In this document: positions 22,701-35,900 of the stretch, one piece after another | Position numbering within the stretch: position 1 is the stretch's first letter | How the letters are laid out: each line of letters begins with the position of its first letter | NCBI GenBank assembly: GCA_963576475.1 | Contig: OY754982.1 | Coordinates: 8,968,261 to 9,032,260, forward strand | Source: Molanna angustata | Taxonomy: Eukaryota > Arthropoda > Insecta > Trichoptera > Molannidae | DNA: 64,000 nt | Direction of reading: 5' to 3' | Position numbers and translations under genes: made by a program | The notes under the pieces: generated by a model | The model's input: the letters and a program-made list of their open reading frames with translations, nothing else | Told to the model about the DNA's origin: nothing | Database searches by the model: none

Positions 22701-23099
22701 TCTGTTTGTATTCTATGTTCGGACAGCAATTACGTCACAATGTTAGCTAAAAGTTTTTATGTTGTACCTAAACATAAAAAAATGGGGGGAGGGGGAGCAG
22801 CAGATGATAAGGAAGGAAAAAAGGATGACTGTCAATTTTCGTTTATACTTTTTTCATGTATGAAACAAAACAGCCAGATAAATAAATCATCTTTTATTTT
22901 CATACACTTTGGTTGGTGGAAATCCCCCGACAGACACATTTGAAGTTTTATTGACAGAGTCCTGAGTGTCAGTAATGTTCACTGCCCTGTCGTTTGCTGA
23001 GAATCGCTCGTGACATTCCGAACGATTAGGATCTCTTTTCTATGATTAGGATGACTCTCTGACATGACCGAGTGATCGACATTCCGAACGCAACCCAAG

Positions 23100-23131
23100 A
23101 CACAATCGTTATATTATTTTAACGATTGTGT
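23100..23131. repeat. Short hairpin upstream of LRRC58
   Basis: ACACAATCGTTA and TAACGATTGTGT are exact reverse complements (12 bp) around an 8-nt loop. It lies about 350 bp before the start codon. It could be a transposon remnant or a protein-binding palindrome; nothing decides. Confidence 0.6.
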
Positions 23132-23480
23132 TTGCCCATCTCTATAATGACGTCACTACATGCAAATGTCAAGAAGCATCTGACAGGCGAGTGATCAAAA
23201 TTGTTTCTATGGAAAGGATTAACAAGTTTTTTGTGTCGTCATTAAATTATCAACGTTATTTAATTTTCTGTAATTTATAAACGACGCCTTTTGTTACTGT
23301 TACTCAGTGTATAGTCCATTCTATTATCTCGACGGTCCGCTTGGCATACAACGCTGCCAATATTATTGTAACAGTCTTTCGGAAATGTAACACGTTGTCG
23401 TGCGGACGTTTGTCAATACGCAAAAAACCAAGTGTCATTCAAAATTAAGTGAATCCAATTTTATTTAATTCAATCGCAAA

Positions 23481-23974
23481 ATGGAGTGCTATACGTCGGA
23501 TAGTTGCGATAGTGATGCCAGAGAGCAGAAGACACTCGATTTATCTGGGCAAATGTTGGAGAAAGTCACTATTGAAGTTACTTTAGAAGAATGCGCTTCA
23601 GGTGAAAAGAAGTCGTCCGACCAGTATGAAATTATGGTCTTATCAGGCAATAGAATGACAACGGTCCCCGACTGTGTATCTAGGTTTATAAATCTTAAAG
23701 TATTGGACATAAGCAATAATAGGTTGACAATGTTACCCGACATACTAAAGACGTGTCCTTTGGCATCCTTAACAGCTAAACACAATTTACTCACAAATGA
23801 ATCTCTGCCGAAATCATTTTGCCACTCGGCTGGAACTCTCAAGGAATTGAATCTCAGTGGAAACATGTTGACAAGTTTTCCTGAACAATTGCTCGAGCTG
23901 ACATCCGTCAAGTATTTATTCTTAGGAGCTAATAGTATCACCAATGTGCCAATTGAAATCTGGAAACTCTCGAG
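23481..23974 (+). CDS. LRRC58: LRRC58 exon 1
   Basis: Residues 1-164 plus two bases of Ser165: acidic N-terminus (MECYTSDSCDSDAREQ) and the first leucine-rich repeats. Donor AG|gtgagt. Confidence 0.93.
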
Positions 23975-26900
23975 GTGAGTACATTGTATATGCTTAAGTT
24001 TAATACATAATGTGTATACCTCATTATTATTATTGTTTTCTGAGTTAACTCGCAACTTGCGCAGGGTGCAAGGAAGTGTTTATTATTATTATTAACTTTG
24101 TGGCAAACTTCAAACAATTTTATTTGTTATAATTAACTTTGTTTAAACCACGATTGAGCTATTTCATCGTGTCCGGACAATTAGCCGTAGCCGATTGGCC
24201 GTGGACAATTGGCCGTGGACAATTGGCCATGGACAATTGGCCGTACGCCCTTTTTACCGTATGGACAATTTATCGTGAGGACAATTGACCGTGAGGACAG
24301 TTGGCCGTGAGGACAATTGGCCGTGGGGACAGTTGGCCGTGAGGACAATTGGCCGTGGGGACAGTTGGCCGTGGGGACAGTTGATCGTACGGACAATTGA
24401 CCGTGAGGACAATTTATCGTGTGGACAATTGACCGTATGGACAATTGACCGTATGGACAATTGACCGTATAGACAATTCACCGTGCGGAAACTATTTTTA
24501 GCATCAGAAAATTTTTTCTTTCTTTTTTCGTTTGAGTTAAATAAATTGCGTGAATAAAAAAATGTTCGTTTATGGCGACGAACCGATTGCCTTATTTTTT
24601 TATTTCAAGATACTAGGAGAAATCCAATATGTCGACAGTGATTAAAACGAAATTTTACAAAATAAGCGTTAATTATGTAGTTCTAATTTGCTATATTTTG
24701 AGATTTAAGAAGACGTCTGTTTTTAGACTGCTTCTTGTTCTTTTTTTCATGTTTCGAGATGGATTTCGATTTATACTAATAAGAGGATTTATACTAATAT
24801 TTCGTGAAAACTCACCTCAAGCGCCCTTGAGGTGAGTTTTCACGAAAACGGCGCTATATAAATTGTCCAACCATATATATATATAAGAAGGTGTAGATTT
24901 CGAAACAATTTAAACCTCTTTGTTTTCTTTTGAAAAGATGAGAAACCAATATGGCGGCCGTGATTTAAGGATGAGTTTTCAAAGTGAATGATTATGTTGG
25001 GTTTATCGAGTTTTAATTTGCTACATTTTGAGATTTAAGAAGACGTTGGATGTTGTGCTTTTGTTCCCACTTGTCATGAGTCCAGACCTGATTTTTTATT
25101 GGATGTTGTGCTTTTGTTCCCACTTGTCGTAAGTCCAGACCTGATTTTTTATCAGATGTTGTGCTTTTGTTCCCACTAGTCATGAGTCCAGACCTGATTT
25201 TTTATTGGATGTTTTGCTTTTGTTCCCACTTGTCAGGTGTCGGGGCCCCATTTTTTTATATGGCTTTGGCTGACTTACTAATAATATTATAAAATCAGAT
25301 ATTATGTCCTTTTTTTTTAAAGCGATGGCCGATTTATTAAAGATATTAATAACAATTAAGTACTACAAATAATAACACTATTATTATTACTTGAGTCATA
25401 AAAGGACCCCTTAATAATAATAATAATAAATTTGGATTATTTTTATAGCGCCGTTTTTGTGATAACCTCACCTCAAGGGCGCTTTGAATATATTAGGGGT
25501 TTTTGTAAGACTCGCGGAAGAAGTGAGTTTTTAGGTGTTTCCTGAATAGTGCTAAGTTGTCGATTTGCCTCAGTTCAGGTGGTAGTTTATTCCACGAGAC
25601 TGGTCCGGCCACAGCAAAAGCACGATCACCGAAGGATGAAGTGTTGACTCTATTTATTTCAGTCAACTTGCCAATCACGGATGTGGTGGCTGACCGAAGT
25701 GTTTGTTGTCGCTCGTTTACGGTGAGAGGGATGCAGAAGTCTGAAAGATACGTGGGAGCCATGCCATGGATCGCTTTGAAAGTCAACAAACATAATTTGT
25801 ACTTGATTCTCTCTGGCACTTTTAGCCAGTGAAGATTTCGTAGATGGTGGGATATGTGTGAGAATTTCGCGGCTCCGGTGATTAGCCTAGCAGCAGCGTT
25901 GAAAACGGATTGAAGTTAATCCTGCATACATGGTCGCAAGCCCATGTGGCACGCCTATTCTGGCTGGTACTCTGGTCGCCTGTGCTCGTGGGCCTGGATC
26001 CTTGAATCTAGTGAAACTACAATTGCCTTTCTCTTTTGTATCTTTAAAATACAAATACTTACCGTAATTTAGTCTATTTTTTCTTCCAACTTGTCAAAAT
26101 CAGGTATGAGTATGCAGCAAATTTGTCACCAAGCAGATATTTTTTATTGTTTATTTTTATAATCATTTAAAGTTCCATTAGTTATATATATGTTAAATAA
26201 CTCACACAAATAGTCGAGGAGAGCCTACGGGGAAGGGTAGCGGGGATAGATTGTCGGGTCCAACATCATACAAACAAATGTGAACAGCATCATACAAACT
26301 CATATTATTCAAGCAAGATCTGAACACGATTTTTTATTGGGTGTGCGGTGCTGGGAAAACACAACAATTCTTGACGTTAAACAATCATTGTTGGGAAAGC
26401 TTCATACAAAATGTATTACCACTAGATCACCCAACATTTTGTGATATAGTGATAATACAACCCAACAAGTGGGAACGGGCTGTAAGACTTAAAATGCTCT
26501 GAATATTTTTGAAGCAAGTTTTACACAAATAATAAGAACCCGGAGTTGTAAAAATGTATTCTAAAACTTAACTCACTTCATCATTTGCATTTTTCATTAT
26601 TTTATTTTTATAACTACATAGATAGAATGTGTTTTTTTTTTTGTGAAATCTACAGCAAATTCGTCTTTTAATCTTTCTCTTGTATATATAATTGGTAGTT
26701 ATCTTATTCTTAAATTTGTCCCCTACTAGGAATTTATAATTCATAAATATTTCATACATACATACCATCACGCCATGTCCCTCACGGGGTAGGCAGAGAG
26801 AACCGAACGCCACATTTTTCTATCTTGACACACATTCATCGCCTCATCAACATTCATACATCGTCTTATACATGTTCGTCTGTTGTTCATGCTTCTTACA

Positions 26901-29900
26901 TTTCCATCTTTCAAAATATCGTTTACATGGTCGTGCCATCCTTTTCTTGGGCGCCCGCGACCTCTTATTCCGTTCCTGTCAGCTTTGTATATTTTCTTCG
27001 TCAGGCGTTCTTCGTTCATTCTCCCCAAGTGGCCAAACCATCTCAATGTGTTAACTTTCATTCTGTTAATTACATCTTTCTTTATCTTACATTCTTTCCT
27101 TGTATCTTCATTCCGAACTCTATCATACATCGTTCTGTTACAAATTCTTCTAAGCGATCTCATTTCAACTGCATTTATTCTGCTTTCGTGCGACTTCTGC
27201 CATGTCCAGGTCTCACTTGCATACGTCAGGGTTGGCACTACGATTGCGTTATGAATGGCAACTTTAGCGTCTCTTGATATGTTGCGATCATTCATAACTG
27301 GTCTAAGTGCTCCATTCACTCTGTTTCCTGCCATAACTCTTCTTTCAATATCCTTATCAGGCCGTCCATTCCGTTGGAACATACTACCCAGATAGACATA
27401 CTCGTCGACTTGTTCAAGCCATTCATTCTCTACTTTTATTTGACACACTGTTCTGCTTTCACTCTTTTCAAAGACCATTACCTTTGATTTGCTGGCATTC
27501 ATTTTAAGTCCGTTTTCTATGCATCCTTCATATACCATACTTACAAGATACTGTAACTCTTCCATACTTTCTGCTAACAATACTTTGTCGTCTGCATACA
27601 TCAGATCACGTACTGTTACAGTACTCAGTTTCAGACCCTTACTTTCATACTTAAGGGCTCTTGTGCAGAAATCAATGTAGAGATTAAAGAGCCAAGGGGA
27701 CAACACGCACCCCTGTCTAACGCCATTATTTATAGAGAACCAAGTTGTTGTTGTGTCGTTAACACGAACACATGCTTTGCTGTTCTCATATAATGAAGCG
27801 ATTGCACGTATCAGCTTACTCTTCACTCCGTACATCGATAGTATATTCCATAGTTTTTCTCTTACAACTTTATCATAGGCCTTTTCAAGGTCTATAAAGG
27901 CGCAGAAAAGTTTTTGGTTTTTACCCAAAACCTTTTCTGTGACCATACGTAAAGAAAAAATTTGGTCTATACATCCTCTGCCGCCAACAAAAGCCCCTTG
28001 AGCATCCCAAATCTTGCTCTCTGTAACCTTTCGTACTCTTTGATCCAGGACAGAATATTTCAAGGGCAATAATAAAATGTTGACTTGTGTATAAACTGCG
28101 ACTTCGGGTGCAATATAATGACGCCTATAGATTAATCTTCGGATATCGACGATATAGCAGCGCTTCTTTTTTTTTTTCTTCTGTTGTATATAGTCTATAT
28201 TCTGAAAAATATTTCTTTTGTAACATTTAATGTATATTTTGTATATTTTATATATAGTTTGTGTAGCATTGCACCCCCCTGCTCACAGACTGGAATAAAA
28301 AAATATTATTATTATTATTATAAAGCAATTTATTCTCTGGTAATCTATTTTAAAAATGTAATATTTAATTTTAATCTATATATAAAACTTTGTTGAAACA
28401 ATTCAGCCTTGGTCTGTCTTGAAAATAATAGTTAAAAAATAAATGTTTCTCATCACAACTCATTAGATGTCATTTAGTAAATTGTAATCACCTCGAGGGC
28501 GCTTTATGTAATGTTCACTGTATTGTTTCTTTTTCATATTGTTTGAATAATATGTATCATTAGCAGTGTTTACATAACATACTTATAATGTTCTCTGTAA
28601 ATCACATTACTTTATGAAACATATGTAGGTATATCATCATGGCATATCCCACAATGTAGAGTGACCAGGGACATGTGTGCATTACCTTATGTATATCATC
28701 ATGGCATATCCCGCAATATAGAGTAACCAGCGACATGTGTGCATTACCTTATGTATATCTACATGGCATATCCCCCAATATAGAGTAACCAGCGACATGT
28801 GTGCATTACCTTATGTATATCTACATGGCATATCCCACAACATAGAGTAACCAGCGACATGTGTGCATTACCTTATGTATATCTACATGGCATATCCCAC
28901 AATATAGAGTAACCAGCGACATGTGTGCATTACCTTATGTATATCATCATGGCATATTCCACAATATAGAGTAACCAGCGACATGTATGCATTACCTTAT
29001 AAAGGGAAGCACTAAAATTTCATGTTTCCCCACACATCACACATCAGACCCATCTCACCCAAAAAGACACTACATTCGGAACAGATGGTGAATCCCATTA
29101 ATAAAACTGGCTTACTTATATAGCTCCATTTTTGTGTATCCACCTCATTGCTGAACTATGTGAGTTGTTATTTTGCCCCTCGTGTTGTCATTTTTATCAA
29201 TTGTCGATTTATGAAACACAGTTGCGGTAAAATGTATGCCTACTTAGTTTAGTTAAAAAATAATGTTTAAAGTTTTCTGCTTATAAAAGGAAAACATAGC
29301 CTGAACGTTTTTGTCGATAAAAATGAGAAATTTCAATTCATGCAATTCTTTTGAGTTGGTAATTGAGGTAACAACTTTACTTTCATTCCACTGTTATAGA
29401 CTTTGTTTACATTTATAATTCATTTTATTGTTTTCAAACCACCTTTATTATATTTCACAATTCTCTAATTGTATGTCAGGGGATATTCATAATAATTTTG
29501 TTATCAAATGGCAATTTCTTCTGACTAGTGTTGCCAAAAAAGAATTTTACAAGATATATTCTAAAATTATCCTATCTTCGGGGGAAGATATCAGGACGCC
29601 AGCACAGATATCAAATGACTTACAACTATTCCATGGCATTCGATATAAAGATGCTTCACATAATATTCTATTGTTCTTTTGTTATATGTAGAAAGATTTC
29701 AATATTAATTACAGTACATTGTCTTGTCATTCTAGGTCATTGATAAAATATATCTTGGGTATAATTGACACTAATTGCATTGAAAATAGTTATCTAATAT
29801 ATAAAAATCTCGTGTCACAGTGTTTGTTATCGAACTCCTCCGAAACGGCTTGACCGATTATTATGATTTTTTTTTGTATATTTGGTAGGTCTGAAAATAG

Positions 29901-32900
29901 GTTGTAGGCTATTTTTTATACCCCCATGTGATAAGGGTGGCCCTCTCCAGAATTTTTTTTTTAGTTTTTTGACAAATTTTTTTTTAAATTTTTTTTATGA
30001 ATCGGCATTAAAAAATACTTATAATCCTAAATTTACACCCTTTTACCACTAACCCCTATTTTTTAATAGCGATATTACTATTTTTACTTTTATCCACAGA
30101 TGCGTAATAGGATTGCAAGATCGCAATTGATTAATCATTGTCGTACGATAATTTTTTATTTATTTATTTATATAACTGTGTCTCCTAACCCACTGAGCCA
30201 CGGAGGCCGTTTTGTTATTTTTATAGGCCGTCATCGTACACAGCACTCCATTCCTCTTTCACTCATAGACCCCATCCCCACATACTTATGTACAATAAGT
30301 TAGTTTTTTTATTTAATTACCAAATTATTCACAAGAAATAATTTATTTGGCAAAACAACGTTTGCCGGGTCAGCTAGTATTTTAATATAATTTCATAATG
30401 CAAATGTTCTTTTATTTGTTTAATCATATTATTTAGTCATGTAGTTATCTAATTTGAGTAGTCTAGTAGATAAAACTGAATGCCACACTATCCTATCGTG
30501 ACATACATTGGAAAGTTTTACTTTTAAAGAAAAAGAAACATTATTAACATTTTTCTGACAAACTGTACCGTAGTAAAAAATAACAATTAATTCCCTGATT
30601 TTGGCAAATAATGTCAAAAAGTCATTCGCGCATTTGTAGACATATTTTTGTTTAAGTATATAAAAAAATATTTCGATAAAGAAAATAACATGTGTTTTGT
30701 CGTATTGTTGACGAAAACAAAATTGACAAAACAAAACAATTGTGATTGTGCAATGGCATGTATAAACAGATAAAAACCGCTGAATCGATCGATTTGAATT
30801 TTTTGCCGTTTCATTGTGATTTGGTATTTATGTTGTTTTATTCCTACGAACGTCTCACACTAATTATCAGTCGTTGTGGTCGTGATATTACGTAAAATCA
30901 TATGGTCTGAATCTCATTTGAATAATCCATAAAATAATTATTAATTTATTCAGTGTATTTACATTAGTACCTATACTTTATTTTATGATTTCCTAATGTG
31001 AATAAGTATTTATGTGATTTATATTTACTACCAATGAACTAAGTAAATAAAACTTAACAAACTATATAAGTTATTTATTTGTCATTTTGTATCATTTTTT
31101 TAAATTTTACTTCGAAAAATTGCCTGAGAATAAAAAAAAAGAAATATTAGAATGCTGATATAGTACTGTCATAATATTTCTTAAGCATTTTTTTAACCCT
31201 TTACTTGTGGTGATACATACTGATAGGTAGGCAGATGGTTAGAAATGTGGGAAGAAAAAGTGATCCATACAACTTAGAAATTTCGTACCTAAAGCTCCCT
31301 TCAACCTGTCATAAGTTGGTTTGAGCGCAATCACTTTAAGCGCTTGAACAACGTTCATCAACATCTCTCTTACTTAATCTCTCATATTAAATTTTTAATG
31401 GAAGTTGTCATGCAAATACTACAAGTAATAATTTAGACTGTTTGAAAATAAGCCACATGACATCACTGCCATTGGAGACAACTGAATAAAAAGGATTGGT
31501 ACAATTTGTGTTTTGTTACACTATTTGTAATCATCTACTAAAAATATCCATTCTTAGTCACTTTGAAATTATTGGCATCATTGAATTTGTAAATATTATC
31601 ATTTTTGTTTTTGAACACAACACATTGTAATGATGCTCTTTGAACACAATGACATTTCTTTATTATTTTCATTCTCTGTTTCAGTTTACAAATTTTGATG
31701 CTCGGTGGAAATAAAATTGTCGACATTCCAGAATCGGTCGGTCAACTGAAGTCTCTTCAGATGTTAGTGCTGTGTGAAAATCTCATAGAACAAATACCAG
31801 CAAGTATTGGAAAACTAAACCACTTGAAATGCTTACGGTTGCACAACAACAGACTACGTACGCTGCCTACTGAAATCATCACACTCAAATGTTTAACAGA
31901 AGTGAGTTTTTGCTGTATTTTTTGTATAACGTTGGTATATTTTGTTTGGTGTTTATGGCGTATCACTTGTGGTGTATAGCATACAGTGTTCCATTAAATT
32001 TTGTTCCATAAACTGTTTTCACAATCAAATTCATATTGATTAGTTTTTCCATATGCAATGCTTCATTTCTTTTCTATGATTTCAATGTCAAAAATTCAAA
32101 ATGCTTTCACAATTTGGAAAATCAAATTATTTTTGTTTAAATCTGGAAGTGGGCTTCAACGCATTTAAAAAAAATTCTTTTTGTATATTTCTCTTCTTCT
32201 GGTGCTCTGTCAGGAACCCCCGACGTTGACAGATCACTCTGATGAATCCCTGCCTAGTGCTGCATAGAATATCTGCTCCACAGCTCTGAATCATGTCCTT
32301 TCCCTAATTTCATACAGCCAGGACATCTATCCCTCGGCGACCTTCTATCTTGCTCTTCAGTATTAATTTGAACAAATGTATTTTTCTCCCCACATTATGA
32401 TAGATATGTGATCTTGGGGACCTTTTTTGTGGACAGGATTTGCCTGGTTGTTCTAGCTCGACTTGAGACTTCTGAGTTTGCAACCAAATTTGTCGGAGGG
32501 ATTTTGAGCATTCTGCGATGCAACCACATCGCAACCTAACCTAACCTGTTCATAGTCCTTCCTTCACGACTTTCAGCGTCCAAGTCTTACAGCCATATAG
32601 CAACACAGACCACACATAACATTTCATCATCCTCTGTCTTAGGTCCATATTGAGGCTCTTCGCTGCAGAAGATGAATTTTATTATTGAGGGCAGCTCTTG
32701 CTACCTCAATCCTGCACCTGATCTCCATATCCAGGTTAAGGTTCTCCAAAAAAATAATGCCGTGATACTTCAATTTATCCACCTTATCTATAAACTTCCA
32801 TTTTATTATAAGGACCACTTTGTTTTGGCTGCATTTACAGATAAGCCCAACTGTTCACCAAATATATTGACATTGTTTAGAAACTCCTGGAGTCCACCAG

Positions 32901-35900
32901 TAGTACATATCATCGGTATACCTAATATTATTAGTTACGTCATTGGCTTTAATGCTCCTCTCAGTGTTGTTGAGATATTTCAATACAATGAAATGTAATT
33001 TTTAGTTTATTATTTTTTAATGTAAAAAACAGTGGTCCGAAATTTGGTCAATTATGATATCCTTGAAATGAAAGAGTTATCATTTAGCATATTTTTATAA
33101 TGTATTTCATTATTTCAATATGGTTCAATAAGCAGCATCAACAAGACATTATATATTATTTACTGATTATACTCAATTTATCAATCATGCTTTGTCAGCA
33201 TTATCAATTTTTATGTTAATTATTTCCACTTAAATGTATTTAGTATAAACAAAATAAATACAGGATTCAATTTCTTATCAATAACCTCTTTTGAACTGTA
33301 AAAGTAATGTTTGATTATTTTTTTTCTTAGTACTGAAATCAATTTCTTGTATTTTAGGTGATATCTTGATTATGTCTGCATCTTGACTAGTAGTTTTGGC
33401 AAAAAAATCATTAGATAATAATAGTTATAATATTTTATTGTATTGAACAATGTGGTGAACTTATATTGCCAGAAAGCAATATCTGCCAGCTTACCATTCA
33501 ACGATAAAAATCTTTTATTGTATTGAATAATGTGGTGAACTTATTGCCATAAAGCAATATCTGCCAGCTAACCACTCAAAGATAAAAATCTTTTATTATA
33601 TTGATTAATGTGGTGAACTTATTGCCATAAAGCAATATCTGCCAGCTAACCACTCAAAGATAAAAATCTTTTATTGTATTGAATAATGTGGTGAACTTAT
33701 TGCCATAAAGCAATATCTGCCAGCTAACCACTCAAAGATAAAAATCTTTTACTGTATCAAACAATGTGGTGAACTTATTGCCATAAAGCAATATCTGCCA
33801 GCTAACCACTCAAAGATAACAAGAAATTTAAACAATAATCTATTTACACATTAACCATGGTCATGTTAAGCAGCTTATTGAATCCTTGTGAATCTTTGTC
33901 TGAAATCAAGTCTTTCACATCATATAAGACACACCTTTTTATGTAATTATCATGTAATAAATTGAATAAGGTCTTAATTTGTGTAGTATAGATCCTAGTC
34001 CATAGGAAATAGTTTACTATGCAATACTTCTTTATTTTTTTTTTTTAATTGTAATTTGTTGATAATTTGTCTAGCTCACTTAGTATTTTCAAGAAAAAAC
34101 TAAAGAAGGAATATTTATCCTTGAACACCTGATCCTGATTTCCTCTCCTGTCCTTACCATATCCTTTTTCTTGCTATGAATTATATTTTTTTATGTTTTA
34201 ATAGTATTTAAGTGATATACGTATTTTCTTTGATTTCTTTTACTTTTTTTTTATTTGCTGTTGTACATACACAATGTTGTCATACTTTGTAATCTGGTTG
34301 GTTGGAAGAAATTGCCTAATGGCAATAAGCCCGCCAGTGTACAATTATATTTGTTTATATTATGTACAAGAAGATGTATAAATAAAATAAATAAATAATT
34401 TTAAATTTGCCAATCACACAGTTACTAGGGATTGATTACAGTACACTTAAATATTTATTGAATATGCTATAGATAGGGGTTTTATTAAAAGAAAATTATG
34501 ATTTAGGCTCCAAGGGTAAATCACATTGTTAACAGTTCATTAGGGCCTAATCAGCCAAAATGATCAAAATAAATCTTTGTGGATCCTAAGTCAGAATTTC
34601 GGTTCACTTTATTTAGAAACCCTGAGATAGATTTCTGCAATATCAATGCTGTCAACATAGACAAAATACAAACATGGGCTATAGATGTATATTTATATCA
34701 TTTGTTTATTTGATTATAGTGACTTGATAAAAAGTATCTCATATTTAAAAATATAAGTCATGTAAAGCAGCCAATGTCAGATCGAAAGACTTACTTACTT
34801 TCCATGTATATATTATGTTCTGTTTTATAATGAATAGATTTGAAATTATTTTCCATTGTTTATTTATGACTTATGTTATTGAAAAATGCAATTTTATTTT
34901 CAGTTGAGTCTGCGTGATAACCCGTTGGTGGTTCGTTTTGTTCGTGATATAACTCTTCAACCTCCGTCAATGCTGGAGCTTGCGGCACGCACTGTCAAGC
35001 TACACAACTTCCCTCTGCAACCTGGTGATATTCCAGCTTGTCTTATGCAGTATTTAGATCAGGCCCATTGCTGTGTTAACCCCAAGTGTAAAGGTAACTT
35101 TAAGCAGCCTTACAACTAAATAAATTGCAATATTCTTAGCCCTTGATTGTGCAAGGAAGTTCAACAAAGTAATTTTTTTAAAGTTTTTTAATGATATTTA
35201 CATAACGATAATATTATGTGACAAAAAATAAAATAAGTAAGGCTCCCACTAAGGCAAAGCCTGTTTATCTTTGCATTTGTGCGTCTGCATGCACATTTTT
35301 TCTGTGCATTATTATACCAGACACTGAATTATCTTAAAACATCCTTTAATTTTTACCATACTGGCCATTATTCTTTTTATACCATCTAACATTAAGTGTA
35401 ATTAAAAAATTAAGACCTTTGAAACGAGTAAAAAATAGTACCGACCGCCGTGGCACAGTTGGTAAGCCGTTCGGTTTCTGTGCTGGCGTCCTGGGTTCGA
35501 TTCCCAGCAGAGATGAAATTTATTTATGTTCATTTCTCGCGCAAATATTGCTTCTCTGGACTGGAAACATTGGTTAGTTGGATGAAATTGCCATACGGCA
35601 ATAAACTCGCCACTTGCGCAGGGTGCAAGGAAGTGTTCATTATTATTATTAAAAAATAATACCCATTGAAAACATTATTTGGAACGTAAATAAAAATGAA
35701 ATCAAAATGACATATTTTTTTTATTTACAGGCGTTTTCTTTGACAGTCGTGTGGAACATATAAAGTTTGTGGACTTCTGTGGCAAATATCGTCTCCCCCT
35801 TTTGCAATACCTCTGTAGTTCCAAGTGTGCAACGGGAACATGGGAAAGTAGAGAACACGATCCTGTTGCCAGAGGTTACATGATGAAGAAAGTTTTACTT

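Larger units (their letters stand above)
21986..23480. other. Intergenic DNA before LRRC58
   Basis: It holds a moderately GC-rich patch (22300-22590) with the hairpin CGGCAGGC..GCCTGCCG and two near-copies of GAGTGTG.(C/A)CCGGAA.AA, a SINE core fragment, and a 12-bp-arm hairpin at 23100-23131. The 200-300 bp before the ATG should contain the LRRC58 promoter and 5' UTR; no TATA box stands out. Confidence 0.5.

Noticed and set aside
23489..24055. 188-aa minus-strand open frame
   Set aside because: Exact shadow of LRRC58 exon 1, whose leucine-rich repeat coding is clear.
24181..24481. Two Cys/His/Pro-rich repeated peptides on the minus strand
   Set aside because: Translation of a 16-bp minisatellite; the unit is not a multiple of three and every frame gives a similar repeat.
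26825..27277. 150-aa and 123-aa plus-strand open frames
   Set aside because: Shadow of the LINE reverse transcriptase on the other strand.
28630..29002. Regular array that could suggest a CRISPR
   Set aside because: The units are contiguous without unique spacers and the window is eukaryotic.
35094..35119. Alternative LRRC58 end by reading through the exon 3 donor (adds GNFKQPYN)
   Set aside because: It would remove the conserved VEHIKFVDFCGKYR..KVLLG end; a good donor and acceptor pair exists.
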